Assembly: GCA_017423885.1 (NCBI GenBank)
Contig: JAFPCJ010000163.1
Span: 1 to 13,076, forward strand
Length of the DNA stretch: 13,076 nucleotides
Direction of reading: 5' to 3'
Origin: Clostridia bacterium
GTDB taxonomy: Bacteria; Bacillota_A; Clostridia; Oscillospirales; Acutalibacteraceae
The position numbers were made by a program, and so were the translations under genes. The notes beneath the pieces are model-generated. The model ran no database searches and had not been told where the DNA came from. It saw only the letters and a list, made by a program, of their open reading frames with translations. Each line of letters opens with the position of its first letter. Positions within the stretch are counted from its first letter, which is position 1. Below, one piece after another: positions 7,227 to 13,076 of this stretch.

Positions 7227-9035
7227 ATGAAGAAAATTCTCGCATTGCTTCTCTGCGTCGCTGTTGTTTTCAGCCTTGCTGCCTGCGGCGGAAAAGAAGA
7301 CGCAAAAACCAAGGACGAGATCTCTGTTTGCCTCGCTTCCGAGCCGCAGACTCTCGATCCGGCCCTCAACTCTGCTGTTGACGGCGCTACTCTCGTAGCA
7401 CACCTTTTCTCCGGTCTTGCCAAGTGGGCTCAGGACTCCAAGGGCAACCTCATCATCGCTCCCGATGCTGCTAAAGAGCTCGTAGAGGGCGTTGCAAATG
7501 CTGACGGTACCGTAACCTACACATACACTCTCCGTGACGGCCTTAAGTGGTCTGACGGCAAGGATGTTGTAGCCGGTGACTTCGTATTTGCTTGGAACCG
7601 CGCTGCTTCTCTTGCACTCGGTGCTGACTACGGTTACATGTTTGAAATCGTTGACGGCTATGCCGAGATGACCGAGACAGATGACGACGGAAACGCAAAG
7701 AACCCCGATGCAAAGCTCAACGTTAAGGCTATCGACGATAAGACCCTTGAGGTTACCATCGAGAACGCTATTTCCTATTGGAATGAGCTTCTTGCTTTCC
7801 CGACCTACTATCCTGTTCGTGAGGATGTAGTTAAGGATGAGAAGTGGGCTACCGATCCTAAGACCTACGTCTGCAACGGTGCTTACACCATGACCGGTTG
7901 GGAGCACAACAGCGTTATCACCCTTACCAAGAATGACAACTATCTTGATGCTAAGGATGTAACCATGAAGACCATCAAGTTCTTCCTCTCTGACGATTCC
8001 AACAACATGCTCTCTAACTTCGAGAACGGCACATGGCAGCTTATCGACGATGTTCCGACCAACGAGATCGCTAACCTTAAGAAAAACTATAAGGATGAGT
8101 TCGTTGTAGCAGGACAGATCGGTACCTACTATGTATGCTGGAATGTAAACGAGAACATCCTTCCTGCTGACAGCAAGCTCACCGGTGTTGAGGCTGAAAA
8201 GGCAAAGGCTGAGATCCGTAACGCTCTCGCTCTTGTTATCGACCGTAACTACATCGTTGAGAAGATCGTTCAGGGCGGTCAGGTTCCCGCTTCCTCCTTC
8301 GTTGCAATGGGTATGACCAATCCCGACGGCACCGAGTTCTACAAGACTGCCGGCAGCAGCGAGGAATTCGACGGCTACTATAATGTTGCCGCTGATGCAT
8401 TCGAGTCCAACTTCAATTCTGCAGTTGAGACTCTTAAGAAGTACTACACCTATGACGAGGCTTCCAAGAAGTTCACCAACGTTCCTTCCCTTTCTTACCT
8501 CTACAATACTTCTGACGCTCACAAGGCTATCGGTGAGTATCTCCAGTCTGCATTTGCAGCAGTTGGTATCACTATGAACCTTGAGAATCAGGAGTGGAAC
8601 ACCTTCCTGGAGACCCGTAAGAACGGTGACTACTCTGTAGCACGTAACGGCTGGCTCGCTGACTACAACGATCCGATCTGCTTCCTCGATATGTGGACCA
8701 GCGGTTCCGGTAACAACGATGTTCAGTACGGCAAGGGCGCTCATGAGAAGCTCGCTATGTACAACCTTGATCTTACCGCTTACGGTCTTGACACCAAGGT
8801 TACAAACGGCACTTGGGCTCAGACCTATGATGTTCTCATCACTGCTATCAAGAGCTGCACCGATACTAACAACCGTTATGCTATGATGCACCTCGCAGAG
8901 GATATGCTCATGGAAAGCGGATGTATCGTTCCTCTCTACTTCTACACCGACCTTTATATGATCGATGACAGCGTAGAGGGCTTCTTCTCTAACCCGCTCG
9001 GCTACAAGTACTTTATGTATTGCACGATTAAGTAA
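7227..9035 (+). CDS. oppA: Oligopeptide-binding lipoprotein, OppA type (SBP family 5)
   Basis: This 602-residue extracytoplasmic solute-binding protein captures peptides for the Opp pore. A lipoprotein signal peptide covers residues 1-19, with lipobox LAAC giving lipidated Cys20. The mature N-terminus contains SEPQTLDPALN, typical of family 5 binding proteins, followed by DGLKWSDGKDVVAGDFVFAW, the family's hallmark region. The ATG at 7227 is chosen because it begins the signal peptide and follows AAAGGA (7211-7216) by 10 nt; the frame stays open back into oppF, but that part encodes no sensible protein. Codon use differs from the permeases: Ile is nearly all ATC, with no ATA seen, and Leu is often CTC, consistent with high expression. 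It is the last gene of the operon, and a strong terminator lies 27 nt downstream. Confidence 0.96.
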   Translation: MKKILALLLCVAVVFSLAACGGKEDAKTKDEISVCLASEPQTLDPALNSAVDGATLVAHLFSGLAKWAQDSKGNLIIAPDAAKELVEGVANADGTVTYTYTLRDGLKWSDGKDVVAGDFVFAWNRAASLALGADYGYMFEIVDGYAEMTETDDDGNAKNPDAKLNVKAIDDKTLEVTIENAISYWNELLAFPTYYPVREDVVKDEKWATDPKTYVCNGAYTMTGWEHNSVITLTKNDNYLDAKDVTMKTIKFFLSDDSNNMLSNFENGTWQLIDDVPTNEIANLKKNYKDEFVVAGQIGTYYVCWNVNENILPADSKLTGVEAEKAKAEIRNALALVIDRNYIVEKIVQGGQVPASSFVAMGMTNPDGTEFYKTAGSSEEFDGYYNVAADAFESNFNSAVETLKKYYTYDEASKKFTNVPSLSYLYNTSDAHKAIGEYLQSAFAAVGITMNLENQEWNTFLETRKNGDYSVARNGWLADYNDPICFLDMWTSGSGNNDVQYGKGAHEKLAMYNLDLTAYGLDTKVTNGTWAQTYDVLITAIKSCTDTNNRYAMMHLAEDMLMESGCIVPLYFYTDLYMIDDSVEGFFSNPLGYKYFMYCTIK

Positions 9036-9062
9036 GGTAAACTTGTATTAAGCCTTTTACGG

Positions 9063-9090
9063 CGCCCCGACTTCGGTCGGGGCGTTTTTT
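9063..9090 (+). terminator. Terminator of the opp operon with a UUCG tetraloop
   Basis: A perfect 9-bp GC-rich stem (9063-9071 with 9076-9084) closes on a C(TTCG)G tetraloop and is followed by six T residues (9085-9090). It lies 27 nt after the oppA stop codon. This is a textbook intrinsic terminator. Confidence 0.95.
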
Positions 9091-9150
9091 GGGTTCTGTT
9101 TCAAATGTTGGGGTAAATTTTTGTAGATCAAAACACTGTCATTGCCGTAG

Positions 9151-9177
9151 GGGATGGGTCCCCCATCCCGCTTTTTT
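9151..9177. repeat. GC-rich palindrome, probable dispersed intergenic repeat
   Basis: GGGATGGG (9151-9158) pairs with CCCATCCC (9162-9169) around a 3-nt TCC loop and is followed by GC and six T residues. It could work as a second plus-strand terminator. However, its context (CCGTAGGGG before a GC-rich hairpin) resembles short palindromic repeats I associate with gut clostridial genomes; that link is recalled pattern knowledge, not shown here, since only one copy is in the window. Positions 9091-9150 before it hold no gene that I can see. Confidence 0.5.
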
Positions 9178-9191
9178 CGAATAACAAGTTT

Positions 9192-9234
9192 AAAAGGAGC
9201 CGTCTCACTTTTGGTCAGCAAGGCAGCTCCTTTT
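9192..9234 (-). terminator. Terminator of the YkgJ-like gene, possibly bidirectional
   Basis: AAAAGGAGC (9192-9200) pairs perfectly with GCTCCTTTT (9226-9234), giving a 9-bp stem around a 25-nt interior that can form a few more pairs (GCC with GGC). On the minus strand it lies 17 nt after the YkgJ-like stop codon and ends in TTTT. The A-run and T-run flanks let it work in both directions between the convergent genes. Confidence 0.7.
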
Positions 9235-9251
9235 ATTGTTTCATGTTTATA

Positions 9252-9716
9252 TTATTCATCTGCGCCGTAAAGCAGGCGGTAACGGTCTATCTCCTCGGTG
9301 GAGTAACGCAAAAATTCAAGACATTCAGCATCCTTTGAGAGTAGCTTTCCTACTCGTTTGACAGCTCTGAAAAATCGGCGGTCAAATATTATTTCGTCGC
9401 TGTTGGATAAAAGCGGACACATACGCCATGCTCTGTAATCCTTTTCAACATATACCCTTCCCTTTTCATCAACCGTTGGAAAAAACGGAAAAATTCTGCA
9501 CGCAAGAGGTCTTTCCTCGCGGTCACATTTGCCGTTGCAGACCGCCAAGCGTCCTCCACATTCGGTATTTTTTATATCGAGTGTGCTTTCCTCGTGAGGG
9601 AATAAGCGCATACCTGTATTTTCGTCGCCCTTACAGCATATACTGCCGCAAAGAAGTCCGCAATCCCCTTTAAGCGGAGTAAGTGAATCCATTATTTTAT
9701 ATGCCTTTTTATACAT
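9252..9716 (-). CDS. Cys-rich YkgJ-like putative Zn/Fe-binding protein
   Basis: This 154-residue cytoplasmic protein is rich in Cys: Cys19, 23, 27, 28, 53, 60, 64, 73 and 100. The CxxxCxxxCC cluster near the N-terminus and the RPLACRIFP motif at 69-77 resemble the YkgJ / zinc- or iron-chelating family (CxxxxCC type), whose biochemical role is not settled. The C-terminal half (100-154) is charged and probably helical, without a recognised motif. The ATG at 9716 is preferred over an upstream in-frame ATG at 9785, because a perfect promoter lies between them and the earlier start would not be on the transcript. GGTGA, 5 nt before the ATG, is a modest ribosome site. It lies downstream of the SOS polymerase/YolD genes on the same strand but has its own promoter, so a functional link is only possible. 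Confidence 0.75.
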   Translation of the reverse strand: MYKKAYKIMDSLTPLKGDCGLLCGSICCKGDENTGMRLFPHEESTLDIKNTECGGRLAVCNGKCDREERPLACRIFPFFPTVDEKGRVYVEKDYRAWRMCPLLSNSDEIIFDRRFFRAVKRVGKLLSKDAECLEFLRYSTEEIDRYRLLYGADE

Positions 9717-9732
9717 TCCAATCACCAAAACT

Positions 9733-9761
9733 ATTATAAAATAACCTACAACACATGTCAA
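9733..9761 (-). promoter_or_regulatory. Consensus sigma-A promoter of the YkgJ-like gene
   Basis: On the minus strand, TTGACA (9761-9756) and TATAAT (9738-9733) are perfect hexamers 17 bases apart. The -10 lies 16 bases upstream of the ATG at 9716, so the leader would be only about 10 nt. The promoter sits in the 72-base gap after the YolD-like gene and separates this gene from the SOS operon. Confidence 0.88.
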
Positions 9762-9788
9762 CTGTTGCCTTTCAGTTTCCTGCAAAGC

Positions 9789-10157
9789 TTATGATTTCAC
9801 CGATATAACTCCTATATCGCTTGTAATTATCTCAAACAGATTATCAAACTTTATGCTTTCGGAAACTATCCGCAGTATACGGTTTTGGGCATCTATTTTC
9901 GCCACCATGCCCGTAAGCTGAATATACTCACGCTCTATCGGGTCATAATGCACCACCGTTACTATCTGTCCCACGGTAAGACCCATAAGCTTATCGTTAA
10001 GCTCCGAAAGTCTTTCCTCTGAAAGCAGTCTCTTTTCCACTCTTATTCTCTCCTTCTCCGCCAACGCCTCGTCCAGACCTTTAAGCGCCGCAAAGGGCGC
10101 AAACTGCTTGGCGCGAAGGCTTTGCGGCATATTGCCGCGCGGCTTATTGCTCGCCAC
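9789..10157 (-). CDS. YolD-like protein, partner of the Y-family polymerase
   Basis: This 122-residue protein matches the YolD-like family in layout: a basic N-terminus with RAKQFAPFAALKGLDEAL (about 15-32), a charged helix (33-55), then a beta-rich half with VTVVHYDPIEREYIQLTG and AKIDAQNRILRI. In Firmicutes, YolD-like proteins are repeatedly encoded beside UvrX/UmuC-type Y-family polymerases and have been proposed to stand in for UmuD; the mechanism is unproven. The start is a GTG at 10157, and GGAGGT lies 7 nt upstream, inside the end of the polymerase gene. The genes overlap by 14 bases (10144-10157), indicating translational coupling and shared SOS control. It is cytoplasmic, with no Ser/Lys protease signature, so it is not a UmuD homologue. 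Confidence 0.82.
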   Translation of the reverse strand: MASNKPRGNMPQSLRAKQFAPFAALKGLDEALAEKERIRVEKRLLSEERLSELNDKLMGLTVGQIVTVVHYDPIEREYIQLTGMVAKIDAQNRILRIVSESIKFDNLFEIITSDIGVISVKS

Positions 10158-11412
10158 TTTTATGACCTCCTATCTGACGGTTTCTCTCCATTGCCGTTGC
10201 CGCCTGCTGAAGGCTCATCGCTCTTAAAACAGAGTTTTTGCCAAACCGTTTTTTAAGGGAGATGACCGTTTTCTGCAGTTCCCGCTCTCTCTCAAGCTGA
10301 TTTGAGTCCTCAAAAATGCTCATCTGCTCTACTCCGTTGTCCTCGCTCACCCGATTAAAGCTTATATTTATTCGGCGCACAGGCAACGAGCGATCAACTA
10401 TCCTGCCGTAAAGCGCAGTCATTGCAGGAATGAGCAAACCTGTTGAACAAGAAGCCGATGCCAAACGCGCGCTCCCCCTTGCAGGCGGAAGCTTAAGCGC
10501 ATTCGAATACCCGACATATAGGGTGACCGAATCGGTCACAACTCCCTTTTCGAGCATCTCCATGCAAAGTGCCTCGGTCATTTCCTTTATAATTATTTCA
10601 CCTTCTAAAAAGCTGTAGTCACGCATAAGCACCTGACCCGAGGTAAGACAGTTGGTTTTCGAGTGATACGCCTTTATATCGGCAATCGTTGTAGGCTCCC
10701 TGCCCCATGCGTGATCTATAAGCAGTTCGGCATCCACACCGTATCGGCGGTAGAGCGCTTCCTGCGGAGCATGGGCAATATCGCCCATAGTATAGATGCA
10801 TTGCTGCTCAAGGCTTGCCGAAAGACCTTTGCCTATACGCCAGAAATCAGTCAGCGGACGGTGATCCCACATAGTCCTGCAAAAGCCTTGCTCATCAAGC
10901 TCACCTATAAAGTCAGGCGAATGCTTGGCGATTATATCAAGTGCGATCTTCGCAAGATACAGATTTGTGCCTATACCGCAGGTGGCTCTGATACCGAGAG
11001 AACGGTAAACATCCTCAGTTATACGCCGTGCAAGAGCGCGAGCCGATATCTTATAAAGCGGCAGATAATAGGTAACGTCCATAAATACCTCGTCTATCGA
11101 ATAAACATGCATATCATCCTTGGACACATATTTAAGATATATAGCATATATCTCGGCGGCATAATCTATATACTTTTTCATTCGCGGCGGCGCTGTGATA
11201 TATTCTATATCGGGCGGTATCTCAAACACTCGGCAACGGTTTTTAACACCCATTGCCTTAAGCGCAGGACTGACCGCCAAGCATATAGTTTTATCGGTAC
11301 GCTCGGGATCGGCTACTACAAGCCGCGTTGTCATACTGTCGAGTCCTCTTTCAACACACTCTACCGACGCATAAAAGGATTTAAGGTCTATACAAAGATA
11401 CTGCCGCCGCAC
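10144..11412 (-). CDS. Y-family (UmuC/UvrX-type) translesion DNA polymerase
   Basis: This 422-residue translesion polymerase copies damaged DNA with low fidelity. Catalytic residues are visible: Asp9 in CIDLKSFYASVE, and Asp107-Glu108 in YSIDEVF. Tyr14 is the likely steric gate. The palm/finger region with TCGIGTNLYLAKIA and a little-finger domain follow. QMSIF at 363-367 is a good beta-clamp-binding motif. The length fits UmuC/UvrX proteins (about 420). The GTG at 11412 is chosen because GGGGTG lies 6 nt upstream and the family's N-terminus starts here; an in-frame GTG at 11421 and an ATG at 11529 are less likely, the latter lying upstream of the promoter. A LexA operator in front indicates SOS induction. 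UvrX, YqjW or UmuC would all be defensible names, so no symbol is given. Confidence 0.93.
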   Translation of the reverse strand: MRRQYLCIDLKSFYASVECVERGLDSMTTRLVVADPERTDKTICLAVSPALKAMGVKNRCRVFEIPPDIEYITAPPRMKKYIDYAAEIYAIYLKYVSKDDMHVYSIDEVFMDVTYYLPLYKISARALARRITEDVYRSLGIRATCGIGTNLYLAKIALDIIAKHSPDFIGELDEQGFCRTMWDHRPLTDFWRIGKGLSASLEQQCIYTMGDIAHAPQEALYRRYGVDAELLIDHAWGREPTTIADIKAYHSKTNCLTSGQVLMRDYSFLEGEIIIKEMTEALCMEMLEKGVVTDSVTLYVGYSNALKLPPARGSARLASASCSTGLLIPAMTALYGRIVDRSLPVRRINISFNRVSEDNGVEQMSIFEDSNQLERERELQKTVISLKKRFGKNSVLRAMSLQQAATAMERNRQIGGHKSGEQ

Positions 11413-11439
11413 ACGCTTCACCCCACCCCGTGAAATTGA

Positions 11440-11453
11440 CGAACATTTGTTCG
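11440..11453. promoter_or_regulatory. LexA (DinR) operator, SOS box
   Basis: CGAAC-ATTT-GTTCG is a perfect palindrome in its 5-bp arms and matches the Gram-positive LexA/DinR consensus CGAAC-N4-GTTCG. It sits 5 bases downstream of the polymerase -10 and covers the expected transcription start, so bound LexA should block initiation. It is about 107 bases from the nrdR -10 and is unlikely to control that gene. Confidence 0.92.
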
Positions 11454-11458
11454 GTAAG

Positions 11459-11487
11459 ATTATAGCATAGTTTTCATAAAAACGCAA
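11459..11487 (-). promoter_or_regulatory. Sigma-A promoter of the SOS polymerase operon
   Basis: On the minus strand, a perfect TATAAT (11464-11459) is preceded at 17 bases by TTGCGT (11487-11482), a weak -35 with TTG conserved. The SOS box lies immediately downstream. The leader to the GTG at 11412 is about 40 nt. Confidence 0.82.
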
Positions 11488-11536
11488 CGGTAAATTACGG
11501 AAAATTAAAAGCCATGCGACTTGGAGCAATTTTTTC

Positions 11537-11565
11537 TTGTTTTTTTTGCATATTCATGGTATAAT
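11537..11565 (+). promoter_or_regulatory. Promoter of the nrdR-gltX operon
   Basis: TTGTTT (11537-11542), 17 bases, then TATAAT (11560-11565), with TGG directly before the -10, making it also an extended -10 promoter. The leader to the ATG at 11628 is about 57 nt and contains AAGGA 9 nt before the start. No NrdR-box pair is evident. Confidence 0.78.
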
Positions 11566-11627
11566 AAAACAAATTATATTCATTTATAATTGTGTCCTTA
11601 AAAACACAAAGAAAAGGATGGTAAAAC

Positions 11628-12083
11628 ATGAAATGTCCTTATTGCGGTTTTGAAGAAAGCAAGGTAATTGACTCGAGACCTACCGACGAGGGTGAGCGCA
11701 TCCGCCGTCGCAGAGAGTGTCTTAAGTGTGCCAAGCGATTTACTACCTATGAGCTGATAGAAAGTCTGCCCATAATAGTTATCAAAAAGGATCGTTCCCG
11801 CGAGACCTTTGACCGTCAAAAGCTTATGACAGGTCTTTTGCGCGCCTGCGAAAAGCGTCCCGTTTCCATTGAAACGCTCGACCGCATCATTGATGAGATC
11901 GAGACCATTATTCAGAACACGCTTGACCGTGAGGTAAGCAGCGAAAAGATCGGAGAGCTGGTAATGGAGAAGCTCAAGGCTACCGACGAGGTCGCGTATG
12001 TCAGATTCGCTTCAGTATACCGCCAATTCAAGGATATAAGCACCTTCATGGAGGAGCTTAATAAATTACTCGAAAAAACCTGA
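11628..12083 (+). CDS. nrdR: Transcriptional repressor NrdR of ribonucleotide reductase genes
   Basis: This 151-residue protein has the standard NrdR length and layout. An N-terminal zinc ribbon uses Cys3, Cys6, Cys31 and Cys34, with the family's basic DNA-binding stretch [14 protein letters not shown]. An ATP-cone domain follows from about 48 to 138, beginning [19 protein letters not shown]. NrdR senses the ATP/dATP balance through the cone and represses ribonucleotide reductase genes by binding paired NrdR boxes. AAGGA in the leader, 9 nt from the ATG, supports the start. gltX begins 10 bases after the stop and its ribosome site overlaps the nrdR stop codon, so the two form an operon. No nrd structural genes are in the window. 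Confidence 0.97.
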   Translation: MKCPYCGFEESKVIDSRPTDEGERIRRRRECLKCAKRFTTYELIESLPIIVIKKDRSRETFDRQKLMTGLLRACEKRPVSIETLDRIIDEIETIIQNTLDREVSSEKIGELVMEKLKATDEVAYVRFASVYRQFKDISTFMEELNKLLEKT

Positions 12084-12092
12084 GGAGAAGCT

Positions 12093-13076
12093 ATGAACGA
12101 GCATGAGTTGATGGCGCAGTTATTACTGCCCCATATAGATAAAACACCCGATTATTTTGAAAAGATGTACCCCCCGAGAGACCTGCCCGAGGGCGCGCGT
12201 GTTGTGCGTATTGCCCCAAGCCCCACGGGATATCTGCATCTCGGCACCCTTTTTGCCGCGCTTGTCAACCGCATTACCGCTACCTCGTCAAAGGGTGTTT
12301 TCTTTACCCGAATCGAGGATACCGACAAAAAGCGCGAGATAGAGGGCGGAATTGAGGATATTATAGACGGTCTTAACCGTTTCGGCATCACTATAGACGA
12401 GGGCTTTGTAAGCGGCACCGAGGAAGCAGGTCTTTACGGTCCTTATCAGCAGAGCCACCGCGCTGAAATATACCAGACCTATGTAAAGGAGCTTATCCGT
12501 CAAGGCGCGGCTTACCCCTGCTTCTGCACCGCCGAGGAGCTTGACGAGGTAAGAAAAAAGCAAGAGGAACAAAAGATCCGCACAGGCTATCACGGCGAAT
12601 GGGCGCGTCACCGCAATATAAGCTATGCCGAAGCCAAAGCGGCAGTTGATGCCGGTAAGCCGTTTGTTATCCGTCTGCGCTCGATGGGAAGCGAAGAAAA
12701 CCGCATTACCTTTGAGGATGCCATAAAGGGCAAGATCGAAATGCCCGAAAACGATGAGGACTTCGTTCTTTTGAAATCCGACGGCATTCCCACCTACCAT
12801 TTTGCTCACGCTATAGACGATCATCTTATGCACACTACTCATGTTTTGCGCGGAGACGAATGGATCTCATCTGTGCCGAAGCATATTCAGTTGTTTAAGC
12901 TTTTAGGCTTTAAGGTGCCGAAATTCGGTCATATTTCACCTATCATGAAGCTTGACAACGGTGCAAAGCGTAAGATATCCAAGCGCAAGGACCCCGAGGC
13001 GGCAGTTCACTTCTTCGCTCAAGAGGGCTATGACCCCGAAAGTGTTATAGAATATCTTATGACCATCGCCGCATCC
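12093..13076 (+). CDS. gltX: Glutamyl-tRNA synthetase, N-terminal part, cut by window end
   Basis: The frame is open for 328 codons to the window end, so the C-terminal anticodon-binding domain is missing only because the window stops. It charges tRNA with glutamate. The class I signatures are clear: APSPTGYLHLGT, with the HIGH-like HLGT at 49-52, and KISKR at 294-298 in place of KMSKS. A 35-residue N-terminal extension ending in KMYPPRDLPEGA precedes the Rossmann fold; I recall this from clostridial GluRS proteins. CFC is present after the first third, but the second half of the zinc site seems lost, with Trp where Cys would be in HGEWARH. GAGGAG (12082-12087), 5 nt before the ATG, overlaps the nrdR stop. 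Whether the enzyme also charges tRNA-Gln (non-discriminating) cannot be decided here. Confidence 0.95.
   Translation, partial: MNEHELMAQLLLPHIDKTPDYFEKMYPPRDLPEGARVVRIAPSPTGYLHLGTLFAALVNRITATSSKGVFFTRIEDTDKKREIEGGIEDIIDGLNRFGITIDEGFVSGTEEAGLYGPYQQSHRAEIYQTYVKELIRQGAAYPCFCTAEELDEVRKKQEEQKIRTGYHGEWARHRNISYAEAKAAVDAGKPFVIRLRSMGSEENRITFEDAIKGKIEMPENDEDFVLLKSDGIPTYHFAHAIDDHLMHTTHVLRGDEWISSVPKHIQLFKLLGFKVPKFGHISPIMKLDNGAKRKISKRKDPEAAVHFFAQEGYDPESVIEYLMTIAAS

Noticed and set aside
7074..8891. Long open frame (605 codons) on the minus strand opposite oppA
   Set aside because: It is an antisense shadow produced by the biased codon use of oppA. It has no ribosome site, promoter or recognisable domain and crosses the oppF end.
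10663..11433. 256-codon plus-strand open frame opposite the polymerase
   Set aside because: The minus-strand polymerase has catalytic motifs, an SOS box and a promoter; the plus-strand translation is low-complexity and lacks a ribosome site.
11585..11590. Second TATAAT before nrdR
   Set aside because: No -35 hexamer at 16-18 bases and no TG extension; the 11537-11565 promoter is better.
12288..12842. Minus-strand open frame opposite gltX
   Set aside because: gltX is certain on the plus strand, and this frame has no start signals.

Overview
The window looks like chromosomal DNA from a Gram-positive clostridial bacterium (Firmicutes, possibly Oscillospiraceae or Ruminococcaceae; the family is inferred). 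The grounds are consensus sigma-A promoters (TTGACA-N17-TATAAT), purine-rich GGAGG-type ribosome binding sites, a Gram-positive-type LexA operator (CGAAC-N4-GTTCG), a YolD partner next to a Y-family polymerase, and a GluRS with an N-terminal extension. There is no CRISPR array, transposase, phage gene, tRNA or rRNA. Most genes belong to well-known families.

Layout, left to right. (1) 20-1396: a promoter, a ferritin with a complete ferroxidase centre, and 24 nt later an SGNH-hydrolase-like protein, ended by a strong hairpin terminator. (2) 1407-2100: an HD-domain phosphohydrolase with its own extended -10 promoter, convergent with (3) a YfcE-type metallophosphoesterase (2143-2685, minus strand); the two share a perfect 15-bp hairpin terminator. 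(4) 2695-3087: a gene-free divergent spacer holding the phosphoesterase promoter, two strong hairpins that might belong to a small RNA, a consensus promoter for the opp operon and a structured leader. (5) 3088-9035: a complete oligopeptide ABC importer in the order B, C, D, F, A (two permeases, two ATPases, binding lipoprotein), closed by a C(UUCG)G terminator. (6) 9063-9234: three hairpins in a row, one of which resembles a dispersed intergenic repeat. (7) 9252-11487, minus strand: an SOS operon (Y-family polymerase then YolD-like protein) with a perfect palindromic LexA operator at the start site, followed by a Cys-rich YkgJ-like protein with its own consensus promoter. (8) 11537-13076: nrdR (ribonucleotide reductase repressor) and gltX (glutamyl-tRNA synthetase, cut off by the window end), apparently one operon.

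Functional reading: iron storage, nutrient peptide import, SOS-inducible translesion synthesis, dNTP control and tRNA charging sit side by side as independent transcription units. I did not find a clear novel system. The best items for a second look are the SOS-controlled polymerase/YolD operon, the structured opp leader, the hairpin pair at 2748-2870, the SGNH protein with an altered catalytic motif, and the 9151-9177 repeat-like hairpin. For several genes, promoter or Shine-Dalgarno positions place the start downstream of the longest open frame; the coordinates here follow that evidence.
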